Origin: Bacteroidota bacterium
GTDB lineage: Bacteria; Bacteroidota; Bacteroidia; Flavobacteriales; Flavobacteriaceae
Direction of reading: 5' to 3'
DNA: 8,912 bases
NCBI GenBank assembly: GCA_947468985.1
Contig: CANINJ010000066.1
Coordinates: 1 to 8,912, forward strand
The position numbers and the translations under genes are program-made. This document shows positions 1 through 4,731 of this stretch, in pieces (the stretch's first letter is position 1; every line of letters starts with the position of its first letter). The notes below the pieces were generated by a model, which saw nothing but the letters and a program-made list of their open reading frames with translations, had not been told where the DNA came from and did not search any database.

Positions 1-48
1 CCTTGCGTTCCTTCAGGAAAATAAGTCCTATTCAACACTAAAACCATC

Positions 49-804
49 TTACATTCCGCTAACAGAAACCAATGCTAATGGATTATAGGCACCATTTTTC
101 AATGGGTACATTTGTCCATTTACCTCTTGGAAAAACTCCACTCCCAAAGCCAAAAACAATGGTTTTGTACTTGCCGCAGTAACCGCATTTTCTTGCAAAA
201 TGGCAACTGTCAAAGTGTTATCCCATGGAAGAATCGCAGTTTCTGTATGCGCTTCAACAAAAGTTTCCGCTTCAAAATCAACTTCTGTCCCAGCTGAGGT
301 AATTTTGAAATGCGTCGTTCCGGTTGGAGCCGCAATCATATTGGCAGGAATAAATGGAGCAATATCCACAGAAATAGTTCCAGTAACACGGTCAATTGCG
401 CCTACAAAAGGAGCAAACAAACTGGTCCCCAATTTCCCACGAATATTAAATTCAAATCCTTGAAGCAATTCTGCTTCACCATCAATCACATTTCGCATTC
501 CTCTAATGCTAACCAAATCCGCTTGGATAACTTTAATCATCTTTTGAGTCAATCGGCTCACCATTCTACCATCAGCAGAATTTAAAAGCAACGCTCTCAA
601 AGAAGTTCTCAAAATCTTCCCAGCCTTTCCAGCTCTTCCAAACTCAGAACCATTCTCCCGAGTTCTTTGAAACGCAGGATCACTAGCAATTCTACTTGCT
701 TCAATACCGCCTTTTTCTCTGGCCAAATGTCCATCTTGGGTTTTGTAAAAAGTAATACCTCCAATGGTACCTTTTAACTTAATTATGCCTTTCTGTCTTG
801 CCAT
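49..804 (-). CDS. Conserved hypothetical protein, unnamed Flavobacteriia family
   Basis: This 251-residue protein has no function I can name. It starts at ATG (804-802) and ends in TAA. The N-terminus (residues 1-70) is very basic and Gly-rich: GTIGGITFYKTQDGHLAREK at 12-31, then DPAFQRTRENGSEFGRAGKAG at 42-62. Residues 63-120 look helical. Residues 121-251 look beta-rich with hydrophobic strands (KPLFLALGVEFFQEVNG at 214-230). There is no signal peptide, membrane segment or cysteine. From memory, near-identical openings recur in hypothetical proteins of many flavobacteria, and the N-terminal pattern loosely resembles DUF6266 proteins, but I do not claim membership. Its base composition is less AT-rich than that of the genes to the right. 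It lies inside the putative element end, so it may be cargo. No canonical promoter or terminator was found next to it. Confidence 0.8.
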   Translation of the reverse strand: MARQKGIIKLKGTIGGITFYKTQDGHLAREKGGIEASRIASDPAFQRTRENGSEFGRAGKAGKILRTSLRALLLNSADGRMVSRLTQKMIKVIQADLVSIRGMRNVIDGEAELLQGFEFNIRGKLGTSLFAPFVGAIDRVTGTISVDIAPFIPANMIAAPTGTTHFKITSAGTEVDFEAETFVEAHTETAILPWDNTLTVAILQENAVTAASTKPLFLALGVEFFQEVNGQMYPLKNGAYNPLALVSVSGM

Positions 805-930
805 AATTCCTAAAATTTTAAATTAATAATTTACTTTTTTTCATCATTACGAATGCTCGTTGCAACTAAATATTGAATGATTTTCTAACAAATATTACAC
901 TTAAAGTAGTAGTTTAGAACAATGCAGTGT

Positions 931-979
931 TCAATATGTCATACAGTGGTATAAATGTCATTTATAAACATAAATGTCA
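931..979 (+). repeat. Three TGTCA direct repeats at exact 19-bp spacing
   Basis: TGTCA occurs at 937-941, 956-960 and 975-979, each exactly 19 bp apart. Copies two and three share the 10-mer ATAAATGTCA; copy one is CAATATGTCA. They lie in the 278-bp gap between the minus-strand hypothetical gene and the small helix-turn-helix gene. Regular spacing suggests iterated protein-binding sites, but the unit is short and the binding protein is unknown. Confidence 0.5.
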
Positions 980-1035
980 CTCAAAAAGGGAAGAGAATAT
1001 TCACTAATTTTATAACCTAATACAAATTGATAGGG

Positions 1036-1072
1036 TTGTACCATTATTGTACTCAAAGCCTAGTCAAAGCTA
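1036..1072 (+). repeat. Two consecutive 11-bp direct repeat pairs before the HTH gene
   Basis: TTGTAC is repeated at 1036-1041 and 1047-1052, and TCAAAGC at 1053-1059 and 1064-1070. Both pairs have a period of 11 bp, close to one helical turn, and together they fill the 37 bp that end 10 bp before the start codon at 1083. This is where an operator for the small DNA-binding protein would be expected. No TAnnTTTG promoter box is visible on the plus strand here. Confidence 0.4.
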
Positions 1073-1082
1073 TAGATAGTGT

Positions 1083-1286
1083 ATGAAAAATGAGAGTAAA
1101 CGGTTGTGTATCTATCCAAAGGACATACAACGCATAACAGGAAAGAGTTACCGGCAAAGTATAAGACTTTTACAAAAAGTCAGAAAGGAGCTAAACAAGC
1201 TCGAGAATGAGTTTGTAACAGTAGAAGAGTTCAGTGTATTCAGCGGTCTAAAATTAGAACAGGTTCTTCCCCTAATAATCGGCTAA
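1083..1286 (+). CDS. Small helix-turn-helix-like protein, possible excisionase or regulator
   Basis: This is a 67-residue basic protein. Residues 13-37 (KDIQRITGKSYRQSIRLLQKVRKEL) fit a helix-turn-helix or MerR/excisionase-like reading head: a short helix, a turn at TGKS, and an Arg/Lys-rich second helix. A second small motif follows at 45-61 (VTVEEFSVFSGLKLEQV). The ATG at 1083 is the only plausible start, because an in-frame TAG lies at 1077-1079. There is no clear Shine-Dalgarno, as is usual in this phylum. From memory, similar small proteins occur in several copies per Flavobacterium genome. Its position about 230 bp from a tRNA-end-like sequence, between sets of direct repeats, suggests a recombination directionality factor or element regulator, but no integrase is in the window. 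DNA binding is likely; the specific role is inference. Confidence 0.65.
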   Translation: MKNESKRLCIYPKDIQRITGKSYRQSIRLLQKVRKELNKLENEFVTVEEFSVFSGLKLEQVLPLIIG

Positions 1287-1440
1287 AATATGGATAAAAC
1301 CTCATTCTAAATTTTAACCATAATAGGAAAATATAATATTAAATAACTAGTTCATTTTTTAGTCTTGATGCGTTATTAATCAAGTAATTATCCTTATATT
1401 TGAATATTGAATTTAGGTTTATTTAGTTATCCACATAAAA

Positions 1441-1459
1441 GGTGTCAGTTGAGGTGTCA
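1441..1459 (+). repeat. GGTGTCA direct repeat pair, possible integrase arm sites
   Basis: GGTGTCA occurs at 1441-1447 and again at 1453-1459, a 12-bp period. The core TGTCA is the same pentamer that is repeated at 937-979 upstream of the HTH gene, in the same orientation. Short direct repeats some 50-70 bp from the crossover core are typical of arm-type binding sites of tyrosine recombinases. That role is inferred from position only. Confidence 0.45.
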
Positions 1460-1493
1460 CTAAAACAAATCGCTTTTTAAAGTGCTGTTTTAG
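1460..1493. repeat. Imperfect inverted repeat CTAAAACA / TGTTTTAG
   Basis: CTAAAACA (1460-1467) is the exact reverse complement of TGTTTTAG (1486-1493). Inside it, CGCTTT (1471-1476) pairs with AAAGTG (1479-1484) with one G-T wobble. No T-run follows, so a terminator is unlikely; a protein-binding site next to the element end fits better. Confidence 0.35.
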
Positions 1494-1495
1494 AG

Positions 1496-1515
1496 TTGTT
1501 TATAAAAATAAACAA
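1496..1515. repeat. Perfect 8-bp inverted repeat abutting the tRNA-end match
   Basis: TTGTTTAT (1496-1503) and ATAAACAA (1508-1515) are exact reverse complements around AAAA. The right arm overlaps the first three bases of the tRNA-like match that begins at 1513. Inverted arms at a junction resemble core-type sites of tyrosine recombinases, though AT-richness makes chance palindromes fairly common. Confidence 0.35.
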
Positions 1516-1531
1516 ATCCCTCTTTCTCCGC
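1513..1531 (+). other. tRNA-Ser 3'-end fragment, putative attachment site (att)
   Basis: These 19 bases read as the end of a tRNA: CAAAT matches the last five T-loop positions, CCCTC (1518-1522) the 3' half of the T stem, TTTCTCC (1523-1529) the 3' half of a seven-base acceptor stem, G1530 the discriminator base, then C. An acceptor stem GGAGAAA/TTTCTCC with discriminator G is characteristic of tRNA-Ser. The rest of the tRNA is absent: upstream sequence has no GGAGAAA, no T-stem 5' half and no TT before CAAAT. A terminator follows directly, as after many tRNA genes. A tRNA 3' end without its body is the usual signature of an element integrated into a tRNA gene, with the element here to the left. 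Not proven, since the partner copy is outside the window. Confidence 0.5.
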
Positions 1532-1537
1532 GAAATT

Positions 1538-1578
1538 AAAACCCTAACGATTGAAAATCAATTAGTTAGGGTTTTTTT
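1538..1578. terminator. Strong, probably bidirectional intrinsic terminator
   Basis: AAAACCCTAAC (1538-1548) pairs perfectly with GTTAGGGTTTT (1565-1575). An inner stem, ATTGA (1550-1554) with TCAAT (1558-1562), extends it. T1572-T1578 gives a plus-strand U-tract. On the minus strand the hairpin is followed by TTTTAATTT and lies 15 nt past the stop of the gene at 1594-1989. It can therefore end both that gene and rightward transcription, originally perhaps that of the tRNA. Confidence 0.8.
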
Positions 1579-1593
1579 ACAAAATTTATTCAA

Positions 1594-1989
1594 TCACATC
1601 AAATCAAAGAGCTGAATCTGGCTTTTTAGTCGTTCGATTACCATGGTTGCAATTCGTTTGTTTAGGGCAGAGGCATTTTGGGAATATAATATGTAGTCAT
1701 CTGTAGTGAAAATACCAAGTACAATCCCGTTTAGCAAACTTCGAAATTTCATGTCGTTTTGAATGCTGTTTTCAATGAATTTCATTTTTTTATCAATAGT
1801 GAAAGTTTCAAAATTGGCTTTGCTTTTTAGAATATAGTTTTTAAAAATTTCAATAAAAAGGTCGTTTTGTAACTTTAAAATGGGTCGAAGTATTTGATTT
1901 TGAAAGTATTCCTCACATGAGGTTTCAGAGGTGATTGTTCCTAATGCTTCCCCACGGAATTCTTTTATGAATTGGTTTCGAACACTCAT
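1594..1989 (-). CDS. Conserved hypothetical protein, 131 residues
   Basis: This small soluble protein is predicted to be mostly alpha-helical and ends in TGA. Landmarks are FRGEALGTITSETSCEEYF at 11-29, LRPILKLQNDLFIEIFKNYI at 34-53, a Lys/Asp-rich middle (TIDKKMKFIENS at 64-75) and a C-terminal helix, LNKRIATMVIERLKSQIQLF at 109-128. There is no signal peptide or membrane segment. From memory, flavobacterial homologues share the SCEEYFQN and RPILKLQNDLF blocks, and some carry the database name glyoxalase. I see no vicinal-oxygen-chelate repeats or metal-ligand pattern to support that name, so I leave the function open. The leader has TAAAAA just before the ATG. It is divergent from the thioesterase gene (116-bp gap), and the hairpin at 1538-1578 ends its transcript. 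Confidence 0.8.
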   Translation of the reverse strand: MSVRNQFIKEFRGEALGTITSETSCEEYFQNQILRPILKLQNDLFIEIFKNYILKSKANFETFTIDKKMKFIENSIQNDMKFRSLLNGIVLGIFTTDDYILYSQNASALNKRIATMVIERLKSQIQLFDLM

Positions 1990-2084
1990 TTTTTATTTAA
2001 AGGTAAAAAAGGATTTACTCTTATGCAAATAAATATGAATTGTAATTGTTTATTTAAACTATTTAAAAATATAAATTTAAAACG

Positions 2085-2092
2085 TAATTTTG
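2085..2092 (+). promoter_or_regulatory. Bacteroidota -7 box for the thioesterase gene
   Basis: TAATTTTG fits TAnnTTTG and lies 13 nt before the ATG at 2106. No TTG is found at the usual 17-23 nt upstream (nearest at 2046-2048), so the -33 box is weak or missing. The 5' leader would be very short. Confidence 0.45.
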
Positions 2093-2105
2093 AAAAAAAT
2101 ATACA

Positions 2106-2492
2106 ATGAGATTTCACACAAGAAAATGGGTAAAACCAGAAGATTTAAATCCTAATGGAACACTATTTGGAGGGAAACTATTGGCTTGGATTGATGAAGA
2201 ATTAGCGCTTTATTCCATAATACAATTGGAAAATTCCAGGATTGTAACCAAACATATGTCAGAAATTAATTTTAGAAGTTCTGCAAAACAAGGCGATATT
2301 ATCGAAATTGGTATTGATGTCGTAAAATTTGGATTTTCCTCATTGACATTAAAATGTGAAGCTCGAAATATTATGACACGAGAGACAATTATCACAATTG
2401 AATCAACCACAATGGTAAGTCTTGGAGCCGATGGAAAGCCACAACCTCATGGAAAAACTGAAATAGAATTCATTGCAGACCGATTGAAATAA
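2106..2492 (+). CDS. Acyl-CoA thioesterase, hotdog fold, YciA-like
   Basis: This 128-residue single hotdog-domain enzyme is predicted to hydrolyse acyl-CoA thioesters to free acid and CoA in the cytoplasm. The signature is NPNGTLFGGKLLAWIDEELAL at 15-35: the GGKLLAWID segment is the long hotdog helix, and D30 is at the position of the catalytic acid in the YciA/BFIT type. KHMSEINFRSSAKQGDIIEI at 49-68 gives the following strands with the usual G-D turn (63-64). The length is typical of the family, and oligomerisation is expected because the active site forms between subunits. Substrate chain length cannot be read from sequence. Its TAA ends one base before the oppositely oriented channel gene's stop, so there is no room for a terminator. 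It appears to be transcribed alone from the box at 2085-2092. Confidence 0.9.
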   Translation: MRFHTRKWVKPEDLNPNGTLFGGKLLAWIDEELALYSIIQLENSRIVTKHMSEINFRSSAKQGDIIEIGIDVVKFGFSSLTLKCEARNIMTRETIITIESTTMVSLGADGKPQPHGKTEIEFIADRLK

Positions 2493-2493
2493 A

Positions 2494-3759
2494 TTATTCG
2501 GATTGATTTTTGTCATCTAAATTAGAGGATAATTCAAAAATTTTCAAATCAAAATATTTTATAGATGCAAAAATATGATCAAAAATATCGGCCATTATAT
2601 ATTCATAATTCTCAAATTTTTTGTCATTTGAAAAGGCATAAATTTCTAATGGAATTCCGTTTTGCGTAGGTTGCAATTGTCTGCATAGTAAAATCATATC
2701 TTTATTTAAACCTGGATAATTATGAAGATATTGAGTAATATATTTTCTAAACAGTCCAAAATTAGTCAAATTTCTGCCGTTAATGGCAATTGATTTATCA
2801 ATACTATTTTTAGAATTAAACTTTTCAATCTCCTCTTGACGATGAACGATATAGGAACTTATCAATTGAATTTTCTTCAAATTTTCAAGCTCACTTTCAT
2901 TCATAAAACGGATACTATTCGCCTTAATTAGTACGTGCCTTTTAATCCGTCTTCCATCTGAATTCAACATTCCACGCCAGTTTCTGAAAGAATCAGAAAT
3001 CATACTGTAAGTAGGAATCGTAGTGGTGGTATTGTCAAAATTTCTAACTTTTACGGTAGCCAAATTAATTTCGATTACATCCCCATCGGCACCAAATTTG
3101 TCGAAAGTAATCCAATCGCCAATTCGAACCATATCGTTCAATGAAACTTGAACGCTTGCCACAAATCCTAGAATTGTATCTCTAAAAATTAAGATAATAA
3201 CTGCCGAGGCAGCTCCAAGAATTGCTAATAGTTTTTGGGTGTCAATATCAAAAATTTCGGAAACGATAATAATTACACCAAAAATCCATAATACAATCAT
3301 AATTACCTGAATGTAACTATCTATTGGCTTGTCACTGTATTTCGGCGTTTGTTTTAAATGATCTCGTAGGGCATTAAAAACAGTTCTGATAATCCAAAGC
3401 ACTAATAAAACAATATAAACACCAACTAATTTCCCGAAAACAGTTTCCCAATACGTAAAGTCATTTAAAATTATTGGCACCGATTTATAGATGAATAACA
3501 ACGGAATTAAATGAGCAATATATTTGGCCGTTTTATTTGAAACCAATAAATCATCAAATTTAGTTTTGGTTTTTTTTGCAACAAAAATCATTACTGTAAC
3601 CAAAATTATCCTAAAAATGATATAGATAGAATAGGACAAAGCGCATAAAACAATTATGTTTAAAGCAGTATTAATATAGGAAGCCATTGAATCATCCACG
3701 CCCCAACTTTTCAATAAAGGCTCACACCATCCAAATATATTTTCTATTAGTTTATGCAT
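2494..3759 (-). CDS. Mechanosensitive channel, MscS superfamily, YbdG-like
   Basis: This 421-residue inner-membrane protein is predicted to open under membrane tension during osmotic downshock. Hydrophobic segments lie at about 28-60, 79-97, 110-129 and 150-168, and a Gly/Ala-rich pore helix at 175-203 (LLAILGAASAVIILIFRDTILGFVASV) corresponds to MscS TM3. The beta domain follows: MVRIGDWITF at 210-219, GADGDVIEINLATVKVRNFD at 223-242 and TTTTIPT at 244-250. The block FRNWRGM at 258-264 with GRRIKR at 269-274 is specific to the YbdG subfamily rather than MscS itself. Residues 275-421 form a large cytoplasmic C-terminal domain, including an insert around 285-345. Its ATG overlaps the end of the upstream DUF3817 gene by 8 nt, so the two are probably translationally coupled. 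There is one base between its stop and that of the convergent thioesterase gene. Confidence 0.93.
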   Translation of the reverse strand: MHKLIENIFGWCEPLLKSWGVDDSMASYINTALNIIVLCALSYSIYIIFRIILVTVMIFVAKKTKTKFDDLLVSNKTAKYIAHLIPLLFIYKSVPIILNDFTYWETVFGKLVGVYIVLLVLWIIRTVFNALRDHLKQTPKYSDKPIDSYIQVIMIVLWIFGVIIIVSEIFDIDTQKLLAILGAASAVIILIFRDTILGFVASVQVSLNDMVRIGDWITFDKFGADGDVIEINLATVKVRNFDNTTTTIPTYSMISDSFRNWRGMLNSDGRRIKRHVLIKANSIRFMNESELENLKKIQLISSYIVHRQEEIEKFNSKNSIDKSIAINGRNLTNFGLFRKYITQYLHNYPGLNKDMILLCRQLQPTQNGIPLEIYAFSNDKKFENYEYIMADIFDHIFASIKYFDLKIFELSSNLDDKNQSE

Positions 3760-4036
3760 TTTTTAAATATCTTTTTTCAATGAAAAAGGTTGCGAAAGGT
3801 AGAAGCGATGCTAATAATATGAATCCCAAACTGATAAAATTCCAATTTTGAGATCTCTTTAATAAAATTGCCATAGCAACATATCCAATAAAAAGTACGC
3901 CGTGCGACATTCCAATTGGGTATAATAATTTGTGATATAAAACGAAATCTGTTGGTTTTATAATAATCATATTTGAAAATAATACCAAATAAGATATTCC
4001 TTCAAGGATAGCGATGATTTTGAAAGTTTTAAGCAT
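3752..4036 (-). CDS. DUF3817 small integral membrane protein
   Basis: This 94-residue membrane protein belongs to the DUF3817 family (YdzA-like), whose function is not established. Family marks are EGISYL at 12-17 at the end of the first helix, YPIGMSHGVLF at 39-49 (Pro-x-Gly and His-Gly), and a basic tail after the last helix (IEKRYLK at 86-92). Membrane helices are at about 5-26, 44-60 and 66-86. The length is typical. It is the first gene of a minus-strand pair and overlaps the start of the YbdG-like channel gene by 8 nt, which indicates one mRNA. TATAAAAACAA just before the ATG is a typical A-rich initiation region. A promoter is visible at 4060-4091. A link to osmotic adaptation through its partner is only guilt by association. 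Confidence 0.88.
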   Translation of the reverse strand: MLKTFKIIAILEGISYLVLFSNMIIIKPTDFVLYHKLLYPIGMSHGVLFIGYVAMAILLKRSQNWNFISLGFILLASLLPFATFFIEKRYLKNA

Positions 4037-4059
4037 TTGTTTTTATAAATTTAAAAATA

Positions 4060-4091
4060 CAAAATTAACTAATATCATTGATTAATATCAA
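4060..4091 (-). promoter_or_regulatory. Promoter of the DUF3817-ybdG-like operon
   Basis: Read on the minus strand, TTG (4091-4089), a 21-nt spacer, then TAATTTTG (4067-4060) fits the Bacteroidota pattern TTG-N17-23-TAnnTTTG. The -7 box lies 23 nt before the ATG at 4036. The spacer holds a direct repeat, TGATATTA at 4090-4083 and 4077-4070, which could be an operator. Confidence 0.6.
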
Positions 4092-4109
4092 AAGAATCAA
4101 AAAGTAATT

Positions 4110-4117
4110 TACTTTTG
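4110..4117 (+). promoter_or_regulatory. -7 box for the DUF6155 gene
   Basis: TACTTTTG fits TAnnTTTG and lies 18 nt before the ATG at 4136. The nearest upstream TTG (4078-4080) is 29 nt away, outside the usual range, so the -33 part is not supported. It is divergent from, and 42 bp from, the -7 box of the opposite operon. Confidence 0.45.
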
Positions 4118-4135
4118 TTTTAATTATAACACTTT

Positions 4136-4651
4136 ATGAGTAAACGAGATTTAAAAAAATACCTAAACGAACTCGATAAACAGCAATTAGAAGAGCAAAT
4201 CATAACTTTATATGACAAGTTTCTTCCTGTGAAAACCTATTATAACTTTGTTTTTAATCCAAACGAAAATAAATTGGTTCAAGATTGTAAGCTCAAAGTT
4301 TCCAATGAATATTTCCCTGTTCGAGGCAAAAGACCCAAAGCAAGACGTTCTCTCGCTCAGAAATTTATAAAACACTTTATTATGTTGGGCGTAGATCCAT
4401 TTATTATTGCCGATGTAATGTTGTATTCTATTGAAATTGCTCAAACTTTTTCAGCTGAAAAAATCATAAAACAAGAATTATTTTATAAAAGTTTACTTAA
4501 TTCTTTTGAGCAAGCAATTAGTTTTATGATTGCAAATGGCATTTTATATGAATTCAAAAATAGGGTGGAAGCCATTAGAACCGAAGCAGAATCACAAGAA
4601 TGGTTTAATATTTATGAGTTCAATGCCATTATTGAAAGATTTGAATATTAA
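4136..4651 (+). CDS. DUF6155 family protein
   Basis: This 171-residue soluble, mainly alpha-helical protein is of unknown function. It opens with MSKRDLKKYLNELDKQQLEEQIITLYDKF (1-29), the typical start of the family, followed by VKTYYNFVFNPNENKL at 32-47 and a basic stretch, RGKRPKARRSLAQKFIKHF, at 63-81. The helix-rich GVDPFIIADVMLYSIEIAQTFSAE (85-108) is the other conserved block I recognise. There is no signal peptide, membrane helix or catalytic motif. The basic middle could contact nucleic acid, but that is speculation. It stands 80 bp before the helicase gene, which has its own strong promoter, so the two are not necessarily co-expressed, although no terminator separates them. Family assignment is from memory of the consensus. 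Confidence 0.85.
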   Translation: MSKRDLKKYLNELDKQQLEEQIITLYDKFLPVKTYYNFVFNPNENKLVQDCKLKVSNEYFPVRGKRPKARRSLAQKFIKHFIMLGVDPFIIADVMLYSIEIAQTFSAEKIIKQELFYKSLLNSFEQAISFMIANGILYEFKNRVEAIRTEAESQEWFNIYEFNAIIERFEY

Positions 4652-4681
4652 AAATAGTTATGATTTATACTTTTTTAATGC

Positions 4682-4711
4682 TTGAATAACCCTTTTTTAG
4701 GTGTATTTTTG
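4682..4711 (+). promoter_or_regulatory. Promoter of the helicase gene
   Basis: TTG (4682-4684), a 19-nt spacer and TATTTTTG (4704-4711) match the Bacteroidota promoter pattern closely. The predicted transcript start is about 15 nt before the ATG at 4732, preceded by TTAAAAAA. Confidence 0.7.
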
Positions 4712-4731
4712 CAAAAATCATAATTAAAAAA

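Larger units (their letters stand above)
1287..1593. other. Gene-free 307-bp stretch with element-end structure
   Basis: No credible coding frame is present. Positions 1287-1440 are AT-rich and show nothing I can name. From 1441 on, the stretch holds, in order, a pair of GGTGTCA direct repeats, two inverted repeats, a tRNA-Ser 3'-end-like sequence and a strong terminator hairpin. These are listed separately. Confidence 0.6.

Noticed and set aside
1..48. Possible terminator or gene start to the left of the 49-804 gene
   Set aside because: Only a 5-bp palindrome (TTCCT/AGGAA) is visible in 48 nt, too little to call anything.
112..585. Overlapping plus-strand open frames of 61-91 codons antisense to the 49-804 gene
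   Set aside because: They lie wholly opposite a longer gene with clear protein-like patterning, overlap each other in different frames and show no domain signal.
1430..1531. Complete tRNA gene ending at 1531
   Set aside because: Only the last 19 nt fit. The upstream sequence lacks an acceptor 5' half, D arm, anticodon arm and T-stem 5' half.
2210..2410. Minus-strand 66-codon frame opposite the thioesterase
   Set aside because: The thioesterase has a clear hotdog signature on the other strand; this frame is its shadow.
4208..4444. Minus-strand 78-codon frame opposite the DUF6155 gene
   Set aside because: Antisense shadow with no promoter and no recognisable features.
4658..4723. Inverted repeat TTATGATTT / AAATCATAA flanking the helicase promoter
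   Set aside because: 9-bp AT-rich arms separated by almost 50 nt are plausible by chance, and nothing else supports a function.
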